A program made the translations under genes and the position numbers. From positions 248,001 to 312,000 of the forward strand of contig OZ253669.1 in NCBI GenBank assembly GCA_965263375.1: a stretch of 64,000 bases of DNA. Reading direction: 5' to 3'. Below, piece by piece: positions 54,106 through 63,076 of this stretch (position 1 is its first letter; each line of letters opens with the position of its first letter). Source of the DNA: JAJFFW01 sp965263375 (GTDB lineage: Bacteria; Pseudomonadota; Alphaproteobacteria; Caulobacterales; Parvularculaceae). Under the pieces are notes generated by a model. It saw only the letters and a list, made by a program, of their open reading frames with translations. It ran no database searches and was not told the DNA's origin.

Positions 54106-55122
54106 TCATTTATATTCGATGATTTCCTCTTTTGTCTGACTGATTGAGCGGAACGCAAATTTTAGCACGCCCCAGGTTTCTGCAAACTTGCCGATGGTCA
54201 TTAATAGCCCATATCGCCAAGCCAGTTTGGGCGGAAAATTGCTGCGAAGTGACACTGAACCAACTTGAACGAGATAGATTAAAAACAGCAATAACGGCTT
54301 AGGGCCAAACATCAAAGTAAGGAGCAAGATAAAAGCCGGTAGCGCCGCCCCCCAAAAAAGCGATCGGATTGTTTCACGAACCCAATAACGCTCTGAAGAA
54401 CGGCCATGCATCCATGCCCCAAGAGCGAATGCATATCCTGCGCGAACAGATCTCGCCCACCATTGGGAAAAGCGCTCAATCGCCGCATCATGAAGCGTCA
54501 TTTCTTCATCTAGCCGCCAAATGCGCCACCCATTATTTCGTAATCGTAAACAAAGTTCCGGTTCTTCACCAGCAATCATTGTCGGATTAAAGCCGTCTAT
54601 GCGCTTTAGGGCGTCAATACGCATCAAAGCGTCCCCGCCACAGGCTTTAGCCTCGCCCGGCGGCGTATCCCACTCAATATCGCACAGCTTGTTATAAATA
54701 GAACGCTCAGGGAACCGTTCTCGTCGCCGCCCACAGACAACTGCAATATCCTTATTCTCTAGAAGAAATGTTGTTGCCTTGGCAATCCAGTTTGGTTGCA
54801 ATTCGCAATCACCATCCACAAACTGAACAAAACTAAGCGCCGGCCACTCTTCCTGTAGCGCTTTTAGTCCCGTGTTGCGCGCGCGGGCCGCTGTGAAGGG
54901 TAAGGTCATATCAAGCTTGACGATAGTCGCGCCAGCTTGTTGCGCGTATGTCAGGCTATTATCCGTAGACCCAGAATCCACATAGACGGCAGGCGTATTG
55001 GGCGGCGCTGACTGCAAGCAAAGCTTTAATCGCTTTCCTTCATTTCGGCCAATTACCACCAGTCCGTACGGCTTATCACCAGCTATATTTTGTGCTCCAG
55101 AAGTGGTTACGTTTTGAAGCAT
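54106..55122 (-). CDS. Glycosyltransferase family 2, membrane-anchored
   Basis: 338 residues. The GT2 nucleotide-sugar motifs are GLVVIGRNEGKRL, VYVDSGSTDNS and the DxD-type VDGDCELQPNW, with GGDALMRIDALKRIDGF and GEEPELCLRLRNNGWRI as acceptor-side motifs. Two or three hydrophobic segments near residues 250-320 anchor it. It probably adds a sugar on the cytoplasmic face during repeat-unit assembly. It faces the acyltransferase gene tail to tail. Confidence 0.9.
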   Translation of the reverse strand: MLQNVTTSGAQNIAGDKPYGLVVIGRNEGKRLKLCLQSAPPNTPAVYVDSGSTDNSLTYAQQAGATIVKLDMTLPFTAARARNTGLKALQEEWPALSFVQFVDGDCELQPNWIAKATTFLLENKDIAVVCGRRRERFPERSIYNKLCDIEWDTPPGEAKACGGDALMRIDALKRIDGFNPTMIAGEEPELCLRLRNNGWRIWRLDEEMTLHDAAIERFSQWWARSVRAGYAFALGAWMHGRSSERYWVRETIRSLFWGAALPAFILLLTLMFGPKPLLLFLIYLVQVGSVSLRSNFPPKLAWRYGLLMTIGKFAETWGVLKFAFRSISQTKEEIIEYK

Positions 55123-55247
55123 TTGCCTTGCAATCCTTGATTTAGGGAATTTAGTCAGCGCAAAACCATATGATTATGTATGTGCCATTAACCGGCTTGC
55201 TTCAACCCGTCGGCTTGTAATCAAAATCTGCGGCTATAACAACGTTG

Positions 55248-56519
55248 ATGACGGTAATCGCAGTGTGCTATTGCGGACGGGTCATCAAAACAGGGGTCAG
55301 AGGGATTGTGGTTTACGGCGTTCTCTTGATTGTTTCGCTTCTGTTTTTTTTGCTTGCGGTTTTTTTCTCGCTTCAAGTCTTTTTAGGCGTTGGCCCAGCA
55401 TCATTGTTTCGTGGGATCTATGGTGGTGAGCAAAAACCGGCGCGTTCAAATCTTGATATAGTCTTATTAATACCTGCTCATAATGAAGAAGAGATCATTG
55501 AGCATACCTTGGAAAATTTGACGCGTGACCATCGTAATGATGTTGGTCGCATCATCGTGATTGCAGATAATTGCAGTGACCAGACCGCTGCAAAAGCGCG
55601 CAAATATGATGTCGAAGTTATTGAGCGCTTCGATGAAGTAACGCGCGGAAAAGGACATGCAATTGCTTTCGGGTTAGACCATCTAAGAAATGAGCCGCCT
55701 GAGATCATCATTATTCTTGATGCAGATTGCTCCGTTGAAGAGGGGGGGCTCGCTCAATTGGCGAGTTTGGCGTATCGGGCAAGTTTACCTGTGCAAGGGG
55801 TATATTTGTTAAGACGAGTGAGGGAAGACATGCCGGCCCGGATTGCAGAGTTTGCCTTTCTGATAAAAAATAAAATCCGTCCCCTTGGGCTTCGTGCTAT
55901 GGGAATGGCGTCGCCGCTTTTTGGTTCAGGAATGGCGTTTCCTTGGGGAGTTTTGCTTCAATCAAAGATTGGTAATAACCATGTCACCGAAGATCTCCTT
56001 TTAGGAGTAGAGCTGGCGCAAAAACGTTTTCCCCCTTTGTTTTGTTCAGAAGCGAAAATCTGGAGCAGCTTTCCGATAGACAATAACGCTGAACAATCGC
56101 AGCGGCGGCGTTGGGAGCATGGATATTTAGATGTGTTGGTGAAAAACACACCGCGCCTGCTGTCTGGCGCCTTATCGCAGTCTAGGCCGCTATTGTTTTT
56201 TGTCGCTTTGGATCTGGCAATTCCACCCCTAACGCTTTTCATTTTACTATTAGGGGGATGGTTTTTTCTTTGCTGTTTCTTGTTTGGGCTCACGGGCGCG
56301 TTGGCGCCTATGTGCTTAACTTTTTTTGCTTTATCCTTGGTTGCGTCAGCGCTCATACAAGCTTGGCGTCAACACGGCAGGTCAATTTTGTCGCCGAAAG
56401 ATATCGCCTACATCCCTCGCTATATGGGAAAAAAAATACCACTCTATGCAAGTTTCTTGTCTAATAGGCAGAAAGATTGGGTGCGGACGAGTCGTAAGAC
56501 AAATGCTGACGAAAATTAA
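55248..56519 (+). CDS. Glycosyltransferase family 2, processive-type membrane enzyme
   Basis: 423 residues from the ATG at 55248; a TTG just before is also open and the true start may be further in, since the first ~17 residues are not conserved. A membrane helix lies near residues 20-45. The motifs are VLLIPAHNEEEIIEHTLENL, IVIADNCSDQT, IIILDADCSVEEGG and the QxxRW-type QSQRRRWEHG. Two C-terminal helices follow. The QxxRW motif is typical of processive or polyprenyl-linked GT2 enzymes. Confidence 0.88.
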   Translation: MTVIAVCYCGRVIKTGVRGIVVYGVLLIVSLLFFLLAVFFSLQVFLGVGPASLFRGIYGGEQKPARSNLDIVLLIPAHNEEEIIEHTLENLTRDHRNDVGRIIVIADNCSDQTAAKARKYDVEVIERFDEVTRGKGHAIAFGLDHLRNEPPEIIIILDADCSVEEGGLAQLASLAYRASLPVQGVYLLRRVREDMPARIAEFAFLIKNKIRPLGLRAMGMASPLFGSGMAFPWGVLLQSKIGNNHVTEDLLLGVELAQKRFPPLFCSEAKIWSSFPIDNNAEQSQRRRWEHGYLDVLVKNTPRLLSGALSQSRPLLFFVALDLAIPPLTLFILLLGGWFFLCCFLFGLTGALAPMCLTFFALSLVASALIQAWRQHGRSILSPKDIAYIPRYMGKKIPLYASFLSNRQKDWVRTSRKTNADEN

Positions 56520-56837
56520 TAGTTTATCACTTATTAATTATTGCTCATGCGTATTTATAATTTCCTCTGACCTTTGTGGGGTCAACCCAATGGTGCGTTG
56601 GTTTTTGAGGCTATGAGAATGTGTGAAATTGCCTGCTTAAAGCTGATTCATGTAATTAACCGTCTAGTGTTCATTTAAGTAAGTTAAGCGCGGCGTTATT
56701 TCACGCCTGGAAGATTATTGCGCATAACACAATCTCAAATTATAGCTGTAGTGAATGGCGACTGTTCTACTAATTTTGCTGGGTTGAGCCAGCCGCAAAT
56801 TTTGGGTGGCAATATTATCCCGCCTTAGGGAAGTCGA
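56520..56837. other. AT-rich intergenic region before sulfotransferase 2
   Basis: About 320 bases with no reading frame, RNA gene or strong hairpin that I can support. GGGAAG precedes the next start. Confidence 0.5.
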
Positions 56838-57698
56838 ATGATGAGAGAAATTCGCAAAGAAATAACGAAGCGTCTGCCTGGCCCGCTGGTGACCCCAGCC
56901 CGAAAAGCGGCAAGACATTTTGACTATCTGACGGGTTTACCTTTTGCGAACAAGCGCCCCGGTGTCGCCTTGAATTTTCATATTGGGCGTTCTGGAAGCA
57001 CATTGTTAGGTAATTTACTGAATCAACACAGCGATATTTTTTGGGATGGTGAGATCTACAATACCGCCTGGGTTAATGATGGTAATAAGATCATTGATCG
57101 TGATTGGCGACAATGGACCAAAAAGCAATTTAATCTTTCAGGATCGCGATACTACGGATTTGAATGTAAGCCGCTGTCTGGTCAACACTTGGCCATCGTT
57201 AAATATTCTTTGCCTCGTTATATAGATATGACTCTTGAACTAGGCGTCACCCATTTCATCGTTTTGAAGCGAAAGAATTTTTTGCGTTGTTTTATCTCGG
57301 ATAAAATTGGAGCAAAGACAAAAATTCATGAGCTTACAAAACCCTCAGATGCAAAACGTACGACTTTATCTCTTGATCCAAATAAAGTGTCTTTTTGGTT
57401 TAGTGAAAAAATGACGCTTCTTGAGGCGCTTACGTTGATAGATAATGGGTATGCTGATCTTGAAGAGCTTCTTAAAGAAAAAAATACTTTAGTCTTACAC
57501 TATGAAGACGATTTGGCTGAAAATAATGGTGCGCTTGGCTATCGCAAAGTATGCGAACATTTAGAATTGTCGTCTCAGCCTGTAGCGAACAAGAATGCCC
57601 GGGTGAACCCTTATCCTTTAAAAGAATTGCTCGAAAACTTTGATCAAATCCATGATCACCTAAAGGGAACTAAATATGAGTGGATGTTAATGGAGTAG
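56838..57698 (+). CDS. Sulfotransferase 2
   Basis: 286 residues. The phosphosulfate loop is FHIGRSGSTLLGNLLNQH (48-65). The 3'-phosphate region is less canonical (THFIVLKRKNFLRCFISDKI), with Arg and Ser retained. The C-terminal part (LVLHYEDDLAENNGALGYRK) fits the sulfotransferase family. Codon use is more AT-rich than in the housekeeping part of the window, suggesting transfer. The substrate is probably a sugar of the locus polymer. Confidence 0.85.
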   Translation: MMREIRKEITKRLPGPLVTPARKAARHFDYLTGLPFANKRPGVALNFHIGRSGSTLLGNLLNQHSDIFWDGEIYNTAWVNDGNKIIDRDWRQWTKKQFNLSGSRYYGFECKPLSGQHLAIVKYSLPRYIDMTLELGVTHFIVLKRKNFLRCFISDKIGAKTKIHELTKPSDAKRTTLSLDPNKVSFWFSEKMTLLEALTLIDNGYADLEELLKEKNTLVLHYEDDLAENNGALGYRKVCEHLELSSQPVANKNARVNPYPLKELLENFDQIHDHLKGTKYEWMLME

Positions 57699-57771
57699 CT
57701 GCCCTGGTGTGCAGCAAACGTTCATTGAGTGGCGCGCCCCCCCATTTGTTACCATATTAATGCTAGCTGCT

Positions 57772-58560
57772 TTAGGCCTTTCCTCCTATAGGTCTTGCAA
57801 TGAAGTTAAAAGCAAGAAACGGATATGTTCTATAGGATATAAAGGTTTTTTCTGAGATGCATGGGCGTTCGTAATAATAATCAAAAACTGAATATAGTTC
57901 GTAATCTAATTCATTCGTAAGAAAATTGTAGAGTTTAATATAACTTTCGTTCTGTGCACGATTTTTTTTGTGGGGCCCAGCCTCAAATATAATAAATGGT
58001 TTATGACTGCGAATTGTTTCTTGGGCCCCTAAAAGGACTTTATATTCGTGGCCTTCTACGTCGATTTTGATTAGATCGATTTTGCGGCCTGGCGGCGTTA
58101 CATCGTCTAATTTTCGGCATTCAATTTCGACGTGCCTTGCGCGTACGCTATCGTCTGGTCGATCTAACGAGCTGTAACCTGGTTTGTCGTCTCGCTCGTA
58201 AAAGCTAACCTGTCCAGTTTCATTCGATAACGCCATATTGTATACATCGAAGCCTGTTAGGCGTTTTGACAGCCAGGCCGCTTTTTTAGTGCTTGGCTCA
58301 AAAGCAATATGCTTTCCTCTAGGACTGAGGCGGCTGAACGTGTAAGAGACTGATCCGATATGCGCGCCAATATCAATGCAGTTCCAGCCGTCTTGAATGG
58401 TGCGATCGAGCACATCATTCATCATGCTGGCCTCACGATGCAACAGGCCTAGTTCTGGGGCTTGAAAGAACGCGAATGACCTCGAAAAATTGCGGATTTT
58501 CTCTACATGATGAGCGACTGAAGAGGTTGCAACTAAATGTTTAAACTGAAGAAATGACAT
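57772..58560 (-). CDS. FkbM-family methyltransferase
   Basis: 262 residues. The SAM-binding motif is NCIDIGAHIGSVSYTFSRL, followed by HIAFEPSTKKAAWL and the FkbM signature IDLIKIDVEGHEYKVLLGA with IIFEAGPHK. These enzymes O-methylate small molecules and sugars. It lies between two sulfotransferase genes and is AT-rich like them. It is convergent with sulfotransferase 2. Confidence 0.9.
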   Translation of the reverse strand: MSFLQFKHLVATSSVAHHVEKIRNFSRSFAFFQAPELGLLHREASMMNDVLDRTIQDGWNCIDIGAHIGSVSYTFSRLSPRGKHIAFEPSTKKAAWLSKRLTGFDVYNMALSNETGQVSFYERDDKPGYSSLDRPDDSVRARHVEIECRKLDDVTPPGRKIDLIKIDVEGHEYKVLLGAQETIRSHKPFIIFEAGPHKKNRAQNESYIKLYNFLTNELDYELYSVFDYYYERPCISEKTFISYRTYPFLAFNFIARPIGGKA

Positions 58561-58615
58561 TTGCTGTATTACCCGCTTTCATAGGGACGCGACTGTTATA
58601 TGCTTTGTGCTGACT

Positions 58616-59626
58616 TTAAATGACTCTTTTTGAGTGTTGATTTAAATTTTCTGCTTTTCGTTTCAGGGGATCGCCAACAAAATCGTCGAGCGAGAAAATT
58701 TCTTGACGATCTATACTTAGAATTTTTGATTTACTTTTTTGCCGCCAGGCATGGGGCGCGACTTTTTGAATGATATAATTGGATATCCAAAGTAAGAAAC
58801 CATATTTTTTTATTTTGGATAATACCCCTTTGTAGACATCTGCGATTTTCCAATATGCGATGCTAAAGGGTGATAAAGTTTGTTTTGGGCCTGTTCTTTC
58901 ATATCCATATTTATTCAAGTAATTACCTAGGGCCGATTCAACAATGTGAGCCTCTTTTAAAGACAATTTTTGTTTCCAGCCAAATGCCCCAGAAGGTTTG
59001 GGCAGATCATAAGGTGTGTTTTCAACATACGAAAAGAATGTCTTAGAATATTCAACGCCTAGGAAGGCGGCAAATTCCCGTAACGTCTTCTCGGAGTTTT
59101 GCGCTAAATCTTCATACCGAATAACAAGGCGATTACTTTCAGGCGTCATCTGACAAAGTTTGTCCCACTCTTGCTCTGCGGCAAGCCAGTCTTGGCTCGC
59201 CGCCCATATATTACCGCGCCATCCCTTTGCTATAACGGATAAAGCGACATCGCGCGGATCGCGCACAAGGTGACAAAAACGAGCGTTTGGCCAGATTTTC
59301 ACTAATTCGCTGAACTTGATGTGCACGGTTCCGCCGACAACAGGTTTGCCCTCAGCTTCTTGCCGAGTTTGGAGCATGTTGGTGAGATTTTGCCGCAAAT
59401 CTAAGTTGGGATCGATTTGGAAGTCCCATATGGCTTGTGCAGGTTGTCCTTCCAAATGCTGCGCAAATTCCCGCCCGTTCGGCCAGGCGCCATCTGGGCC
59501 TATAAATTTTACGGATGAATCAAAGTGGTGGAACCAGCTAATGTCTTTGTGGCCACCCAAAATTAGGCCCATGAGAGTTGAGCCAGATCGCTTAGCCGCA
59601 ACAACAAACACGGGCTTTACAGACAT
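58616..59626 (-). CDS. Sulfotransferase 3
   Basis: 336 residues, start set by GGGAG six bases upstream. The phosphosulfate loop is AAKRSGSTLMGLIL (11-24). The 3'-phosphate region is FCHLVRDPRDVALSVIAKGW, and RLVIRYEDLAQNSEKTLREF is typical of the family. A C-terminal extension of about 90 residues (after the GWKQKLS motif) is hydrophobic in part (GFLLWISNYIIQ) and may contact the membrane. It is distinct from the other two sulfotransferases here, implying different acceptor positions. Confidence 0.92.
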   Translation of the reverse strand: MSVKPVFVVAAKRSGSTLMGLILGGHKDISWFHHFDSSVKFIGPDGAWPNGREFAQHLEGQPAQAIWDFQIDPNLDLRQNLTNMLQTRQEAEGKPVVGGTVHIKFSELVKIWPNARFCHLVRDPRDVALSVIAKGWRGNIWAASQDWLAAEQEWDKLCQMTPESNRLVIRYEDLAQNSEKTLREFAAFLGVEYSKTFFSYVENTPYDLPKPSGAFGWKQKLSLKEAHIVESALGNYLNKYGYERTGPKQTLSPFSIAYWKIADVYKGVLSKIKKYGFLLWISNYIIQKVAPHAWRQKSKSKILSIDRQEIFSLDDFVGDPLKRKAENLNQHSKRVI

Positions 59627-59662
59627 AATAATCTCCCACCTTAATTAAAAGGGTGCACGATA

Positions 59663-61042
59663 TTATGTAATAATGATCGGACCGCCTATTGTAAATGGTG
59701 CGCCAAGTAACGCACGAGCTTGCAAAAAGCAAAATACGCTTACGGCAAAAACGGTTGTTGCCGTAAGGTCTTGTTTTACGAAATGTATGCGTTCTTTAAA
59801 TTGACCAAAAAGCAAAACACAGTACCGGCACAATTCGCAGACAACCATTGCCCAAAGAACGCCTGTTAGGCCGCCAATTGCAAATGTGATTGGAATGGCG
59901 ACAATCAGGCATGCAAGCTTTAATCCATCTGAGCCGCTAAGATAGGACGGCTTGCCAAGGCCCATTAAAAGGGACCCATTAATGGTGCAGATGATCGAAA
60001 TCCAAGCTTGGATTAGTAATATCGGCAAAATCGCGGCGCCTTTCGCATAACGCTCGTCAAATATCAATCCAAAGGCGATATCGCTTACCGCAATCACTAT
60101 TGCTAATCCAACGGCTGAAAGTAATAGCAAAGTAAGGCGCGGCCTCTGGATGAGCTTGCGCAGCGCTGGGCGGTCTGATTTATCCGCCCGTGAAATCAAG
60201 GGGAAAATCAATGAGCTGCCTAATTGCCGCACTGACATGACAGGCAGCTCAGCGATCGTTCTCGAAAGGGCGTAAATGCCCAAAAAGCTCAAAGGGATTA
60301 GTTTTCCTAAAATGACTTTATCAACTTGAAGGGCGGCGAAAACGATAACCGATGACAGTAATAGCCACTTCCCAAAGTCGAAAATCTCTTTGAAGTGTGT
60401 TTTTGAGAAATAAAATCTATTTTTCACGCCAGAAAAAAGAAGGTGACTTCCCGTCACGCGATAAATCTCCGACACGAAATTGCCGATCACAAAGACCCAG
60501 ATTGTGGGTGTAAAGAACGCTGCAATAATATGCGCGCTGACTGTTACAATGGATACAGACAGCATAAAAAGGCTTCTTGTTTTTGCGCGTCCGGCTCTAA
60601 GCAACAGGGGCAAGGAGCTGGAAGCGAAGCCTGACATCAAAACGGTCAATGCTATTAGGGGGAATGACCAGCTCAATACTTCTGCGTCATAAAATGACGC
60701 AATCGGTCCCGCTGCCGCTAGGCACACAAGCCACAGTAAAATTCCGCGTATAGCAGCGATTGTCCAAGCGGTGTTATAGAAATCAGGCTTGGCGCCAATA
60801 TCACTTTTAATAATGCTTTGATTTGTGCCAAGATCAGATAAAAGCATAACGCCTTGGCGAACGGTGTTTACAATCGCCATTACCCCAAATAATTCGGGTG
60901 TTAAAAGGCGTGCTAACACCACACTATTTGCTAAGCGAAGGAATTGGGAGCCAGCAAAGGAGCCTGTAATGATGGCTGCGTCGGAGGCTAATTTCGCCTC
61001 CCCCGAAGTAATGCTGCGCAACTTCTTTAACAATGGGAACAT
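59663..61042 (-). CDS. Polysaccharide flippase (Wzx, MOP/oligosaccharide exporter family)
   Basis: 459 residues with about 12 to 14 membrane helices. The N-terminal signature is GSFAGSQFLRLANSVVLARL with LTPELFGVMAIVNTVRQG. It would move lipid-linked repeat units across the inner membrane. The presence of a flippase together with Wzz and an export protein points to a Wzx/Wzy-type pathway, although no Wzy polymerase is recognised in the window. Confidence 0.9.
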   Translation of the reverse strand: MFPLLKKLRSITSGEAKLASDAAIITGSFAGSQFLRLANSVVLARLLTPELFGVMAIVNTVRQGVMLLSDLGTNQSIIKSDIGAKPDFYNTAWTIAAIRGILLWLVCLAAAGPIASFYDAEVLSWSFPLIALTVLMSGFASSSLPLLLRAGRAKTRSLFMLSVSIVTVSAHIIAAFFTPTIWVFVIGNFVSEIYRVTGSHLLFSGVKNRFYFSKTHFKEIFDFGKWLLLSSVIVFAALQVDKVILGKLIPLSFLGIYALSRTIAELPVMSVRQLGSSLIFPLISRADKSDRPALRKLIQRPRLTLLLLSAVGLAIVIAVSDIAFGLIFDERYAKGAAILPILLIQAWISIICTINGSLLMGLGKPSYLSGSDGLKLACLIVAIPITFAIGGLTGVLWAMVVCELCRYCVLLFGQFKERIHFVKQDLTATTVFAVSVFCFLQARALLGAPFTIGGPIIIT

Positions 61043-61217
61043 GATTTAACCCGGCCTAGTTGCGCAAAAAATGTGTAAGACAGCATTACCAATCAATAAA
61101 ATACAACCCTATTGGCATCAATGCCAACAATAAGTGCGCATCCATCTCGTCGCATAGGCTTGCTGCTTTTTCGCTCATGGCAACTGGTTAGACGAGGATA
61201 TCTGGAGAATGGGAAAG

Positions 61218-62828
61218 TTACCGCGGGACGTAATAGGGCAGGAATGAATCTACCCTGATCACCATTTGTTTTAGCCGTTCATCCGCTGCTGCGACATCCT
61301 CAATCTCAGAGACCGGCGTTAACAAGCGTATTAATGAGCCATCTGCGCGTCGTCGGAACACGCTATCCCATAGCGTCATGATGCGCATCACGAATTCGTT
61401 GGCGTATTTACCGCCTCGTTGGTCGTACCAGTAATACAAAAGCTGGGTTTTATCTTGGTTCTTGATTATGAGCCGGTTGAGGTGAAACTCGCCGCTTGTC
61501 GGCGTGGAGGCTGGAACAATTTCATGAGAGACAATGCGCCAGCCCCCGCCCGGTATGCATTGGCGAGGCGAGTGCCAGCTGCTGCCGTCGCGACGCTCTT
61601 CCAGATACGCCATATACAAGTTGAATTGCTCTTTTTGCGGTGAATTTAAATCAACGACAATAAAGTCATCAGCGCCCAAAACTTTTTCAACCGCTTGGTG
61701 TAATGGTTGAACTTGGTGTTCCCAACCGGCGAACTCATAGGGGACATTTGTGAACGTACGGCGCTCTGGTTTTATGTACGCAGATGATGTCAATGGAATT
61801 GAAATCACGATGAAAGCGGCTGTGCTTAATGCGCCGATGCTGCTTATCGACCGGACCGATAAATTCAGCCGTTTTTGAGAAGCTTTTTGCGGCCTTACAG
61901 GTGTAAGCGCTGGCGCGCCCATTGCATCAAGCAATGTATCTTGTGAATTGGTTAAGTGCAGTAGCACTTTAATTATTATGGCTAAAACGCCAAGGCACAT
62001 CAGGAAGACGACCCAGCCTTCAAAAAAGTGAAGAAAACCGTCTGCATGTTGTGATCCGAAATTTGCGACCAAAAAGCCGGTTACCGCAATACGGAACGCA
62101 TTCATAATAATAGTAATAGGGATGACGCTAAAAACGACCAGCATCTTGGCCCAATATGGCGTTCGTAATAGATAAGCTGCGATAACGCCGAGGCTTAAAA
62201 AGGGGAACAAGTAGCGCAGGCCGCTGCAAGCCTCAGCAACCTGTAGCTGATACGAGCCAAGGTCAATGATGTTCCCATTCAAGAAGACCGGAACATCAGC
62301 AAGTCTGAGCATGAAAACACCAAGTACGGATGAAATATCTTGAAAGCGCCATGACAATGCTGTCATCAACCAATGGGGCGGGGGAATAGCCAATAATAAA
62401 AATAAGAGCGGTGCGCTTAAAACCCTTAATAATGAAAAGCCGCCATAGGCGAAAACGACGCCGACTAAGGTTCCCCACAAACCGAGATGCTGGAAAAAGT
62501 AGAAATTTACGACTTTGCCAAATAGGCTCAATATGCTTGAGGCGACAATGATGATTAGCCCAATATTTGAAGGGCTCCCAATGCTTTGCAGGACGGTATT
62601 TCTATTCGTCCAAATGAGCCAAATAGAAATGATCGGGATGAAGTAGCTGTGCCCTAATTCATCGCTTGTGGACCACCTCTCGAATAAGTTTGCTAAGGCA
62701 TCAAAGTAAAAAATTAAACTTGTAAAGGCAAAAACTGCGCCAGCGACAATATTAAGAGGGCCTATTTGGGAAATAATAGGGCGCAGAGCTTCTATACGAG
62801 ATACAAAAGTCATAGGCTGGACTAACAC
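61218..62828 (-). CDS. xrtD: Exosortase XrtD-type, fused to a C-terminal EpsI domain
   Basis: 536 residues; the start is a GTG at 62828 or the ATG at 62813. The N-terminal exosortase domain (about 1-295) has some eight membrane helices. Its catalytic residues are visible as Cys201 in VAEACSGLRYLFPFL, Arg246 in NAFRIAVTG and His267 in FLHFFEGW. After a linker, the EpsI domain (about 325-536) carries the signature SSWHSPRQCIPGGGWRI. This fusion is the known build of the VPLPA-specific exosortase. It is expected to cleave C-terminal sorting tails such as those of the two VPxPA proteins at 50.1-51.8 kb and pass the proteins to the surface polymer. Confidence 0.93.
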   Translation of the reverse strand: MLVQPMTFVSRIEALRPIISQIGPLNIVAGAVFAFTSLIFYFDALANLFERWSTSDELGHSYFIPIISIWLIWTNRNTVLQSIGSPSNIGLIIIVASSILSLFGKVVNFYFFQHLGLWGTLVGVVFAYGGFSLLRVLSAPLLFLLLAIPPPHWLMTALSWRFQDISSVLGVFMLRLADVPVFLNGNIIDLGSYQLQVAEACSGLRYLFPFLSLGVIAAYLLRTPYWAKMLVVFSVIPITIIMNAFRIAVTGFLVANFGSQHADGFLHFFEGWVVFLMCLGVLAIIIKVLLHLTNSQDTLLDAMGAPALTPVRPQKASQKRLNLSVRSISSIGALSTAAFIVISIPLTSSAYIKPERRTFTNVPYEFAGWEHQVQPLHQAVEKVLGADDFIVVDLNSPQKEQFNLYMAYLEERRDGSSWHSPRQCIPGGGWRIVSHEIVPASTPTSGEFHLNRLIIKNQDKTQLLYYWYDQRGGKYANEFVMRIMTLWDSVFRRRADGSLIRLLTPVSEIEDVAAADERLKQMVIRVDSFLPYYVPR

Positions 62829-63076
62829 TCTACCAATAGCGCTATTGCCATAGGCGCATGATTATTGAGATTTGTACGTGCTCAACACCGGGTTGAAATT
62901 TCATAACATACTATAGTCATTTCTCAACCGTCCTAAATCCCGGTTCAGCAGATTACCATGAACAGCGGACGCTGTCGGCTCGTCGCAATTTTGTTACGTG
63001 CTTCGATATTGTTCAGATTCACGCTGAAAATGTTTAGCTAATTTGATAGCGCCTTTATAATGAGGCTATGTAAGCA
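62829..63076. promoter_or_regulatory. Upstream region of the exosortase gene
   Basis: About 250 bases between the right-edge gene and xrtD, both on the minus strand. No gene or strong hairpin is seen. Confidence 0.4.
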
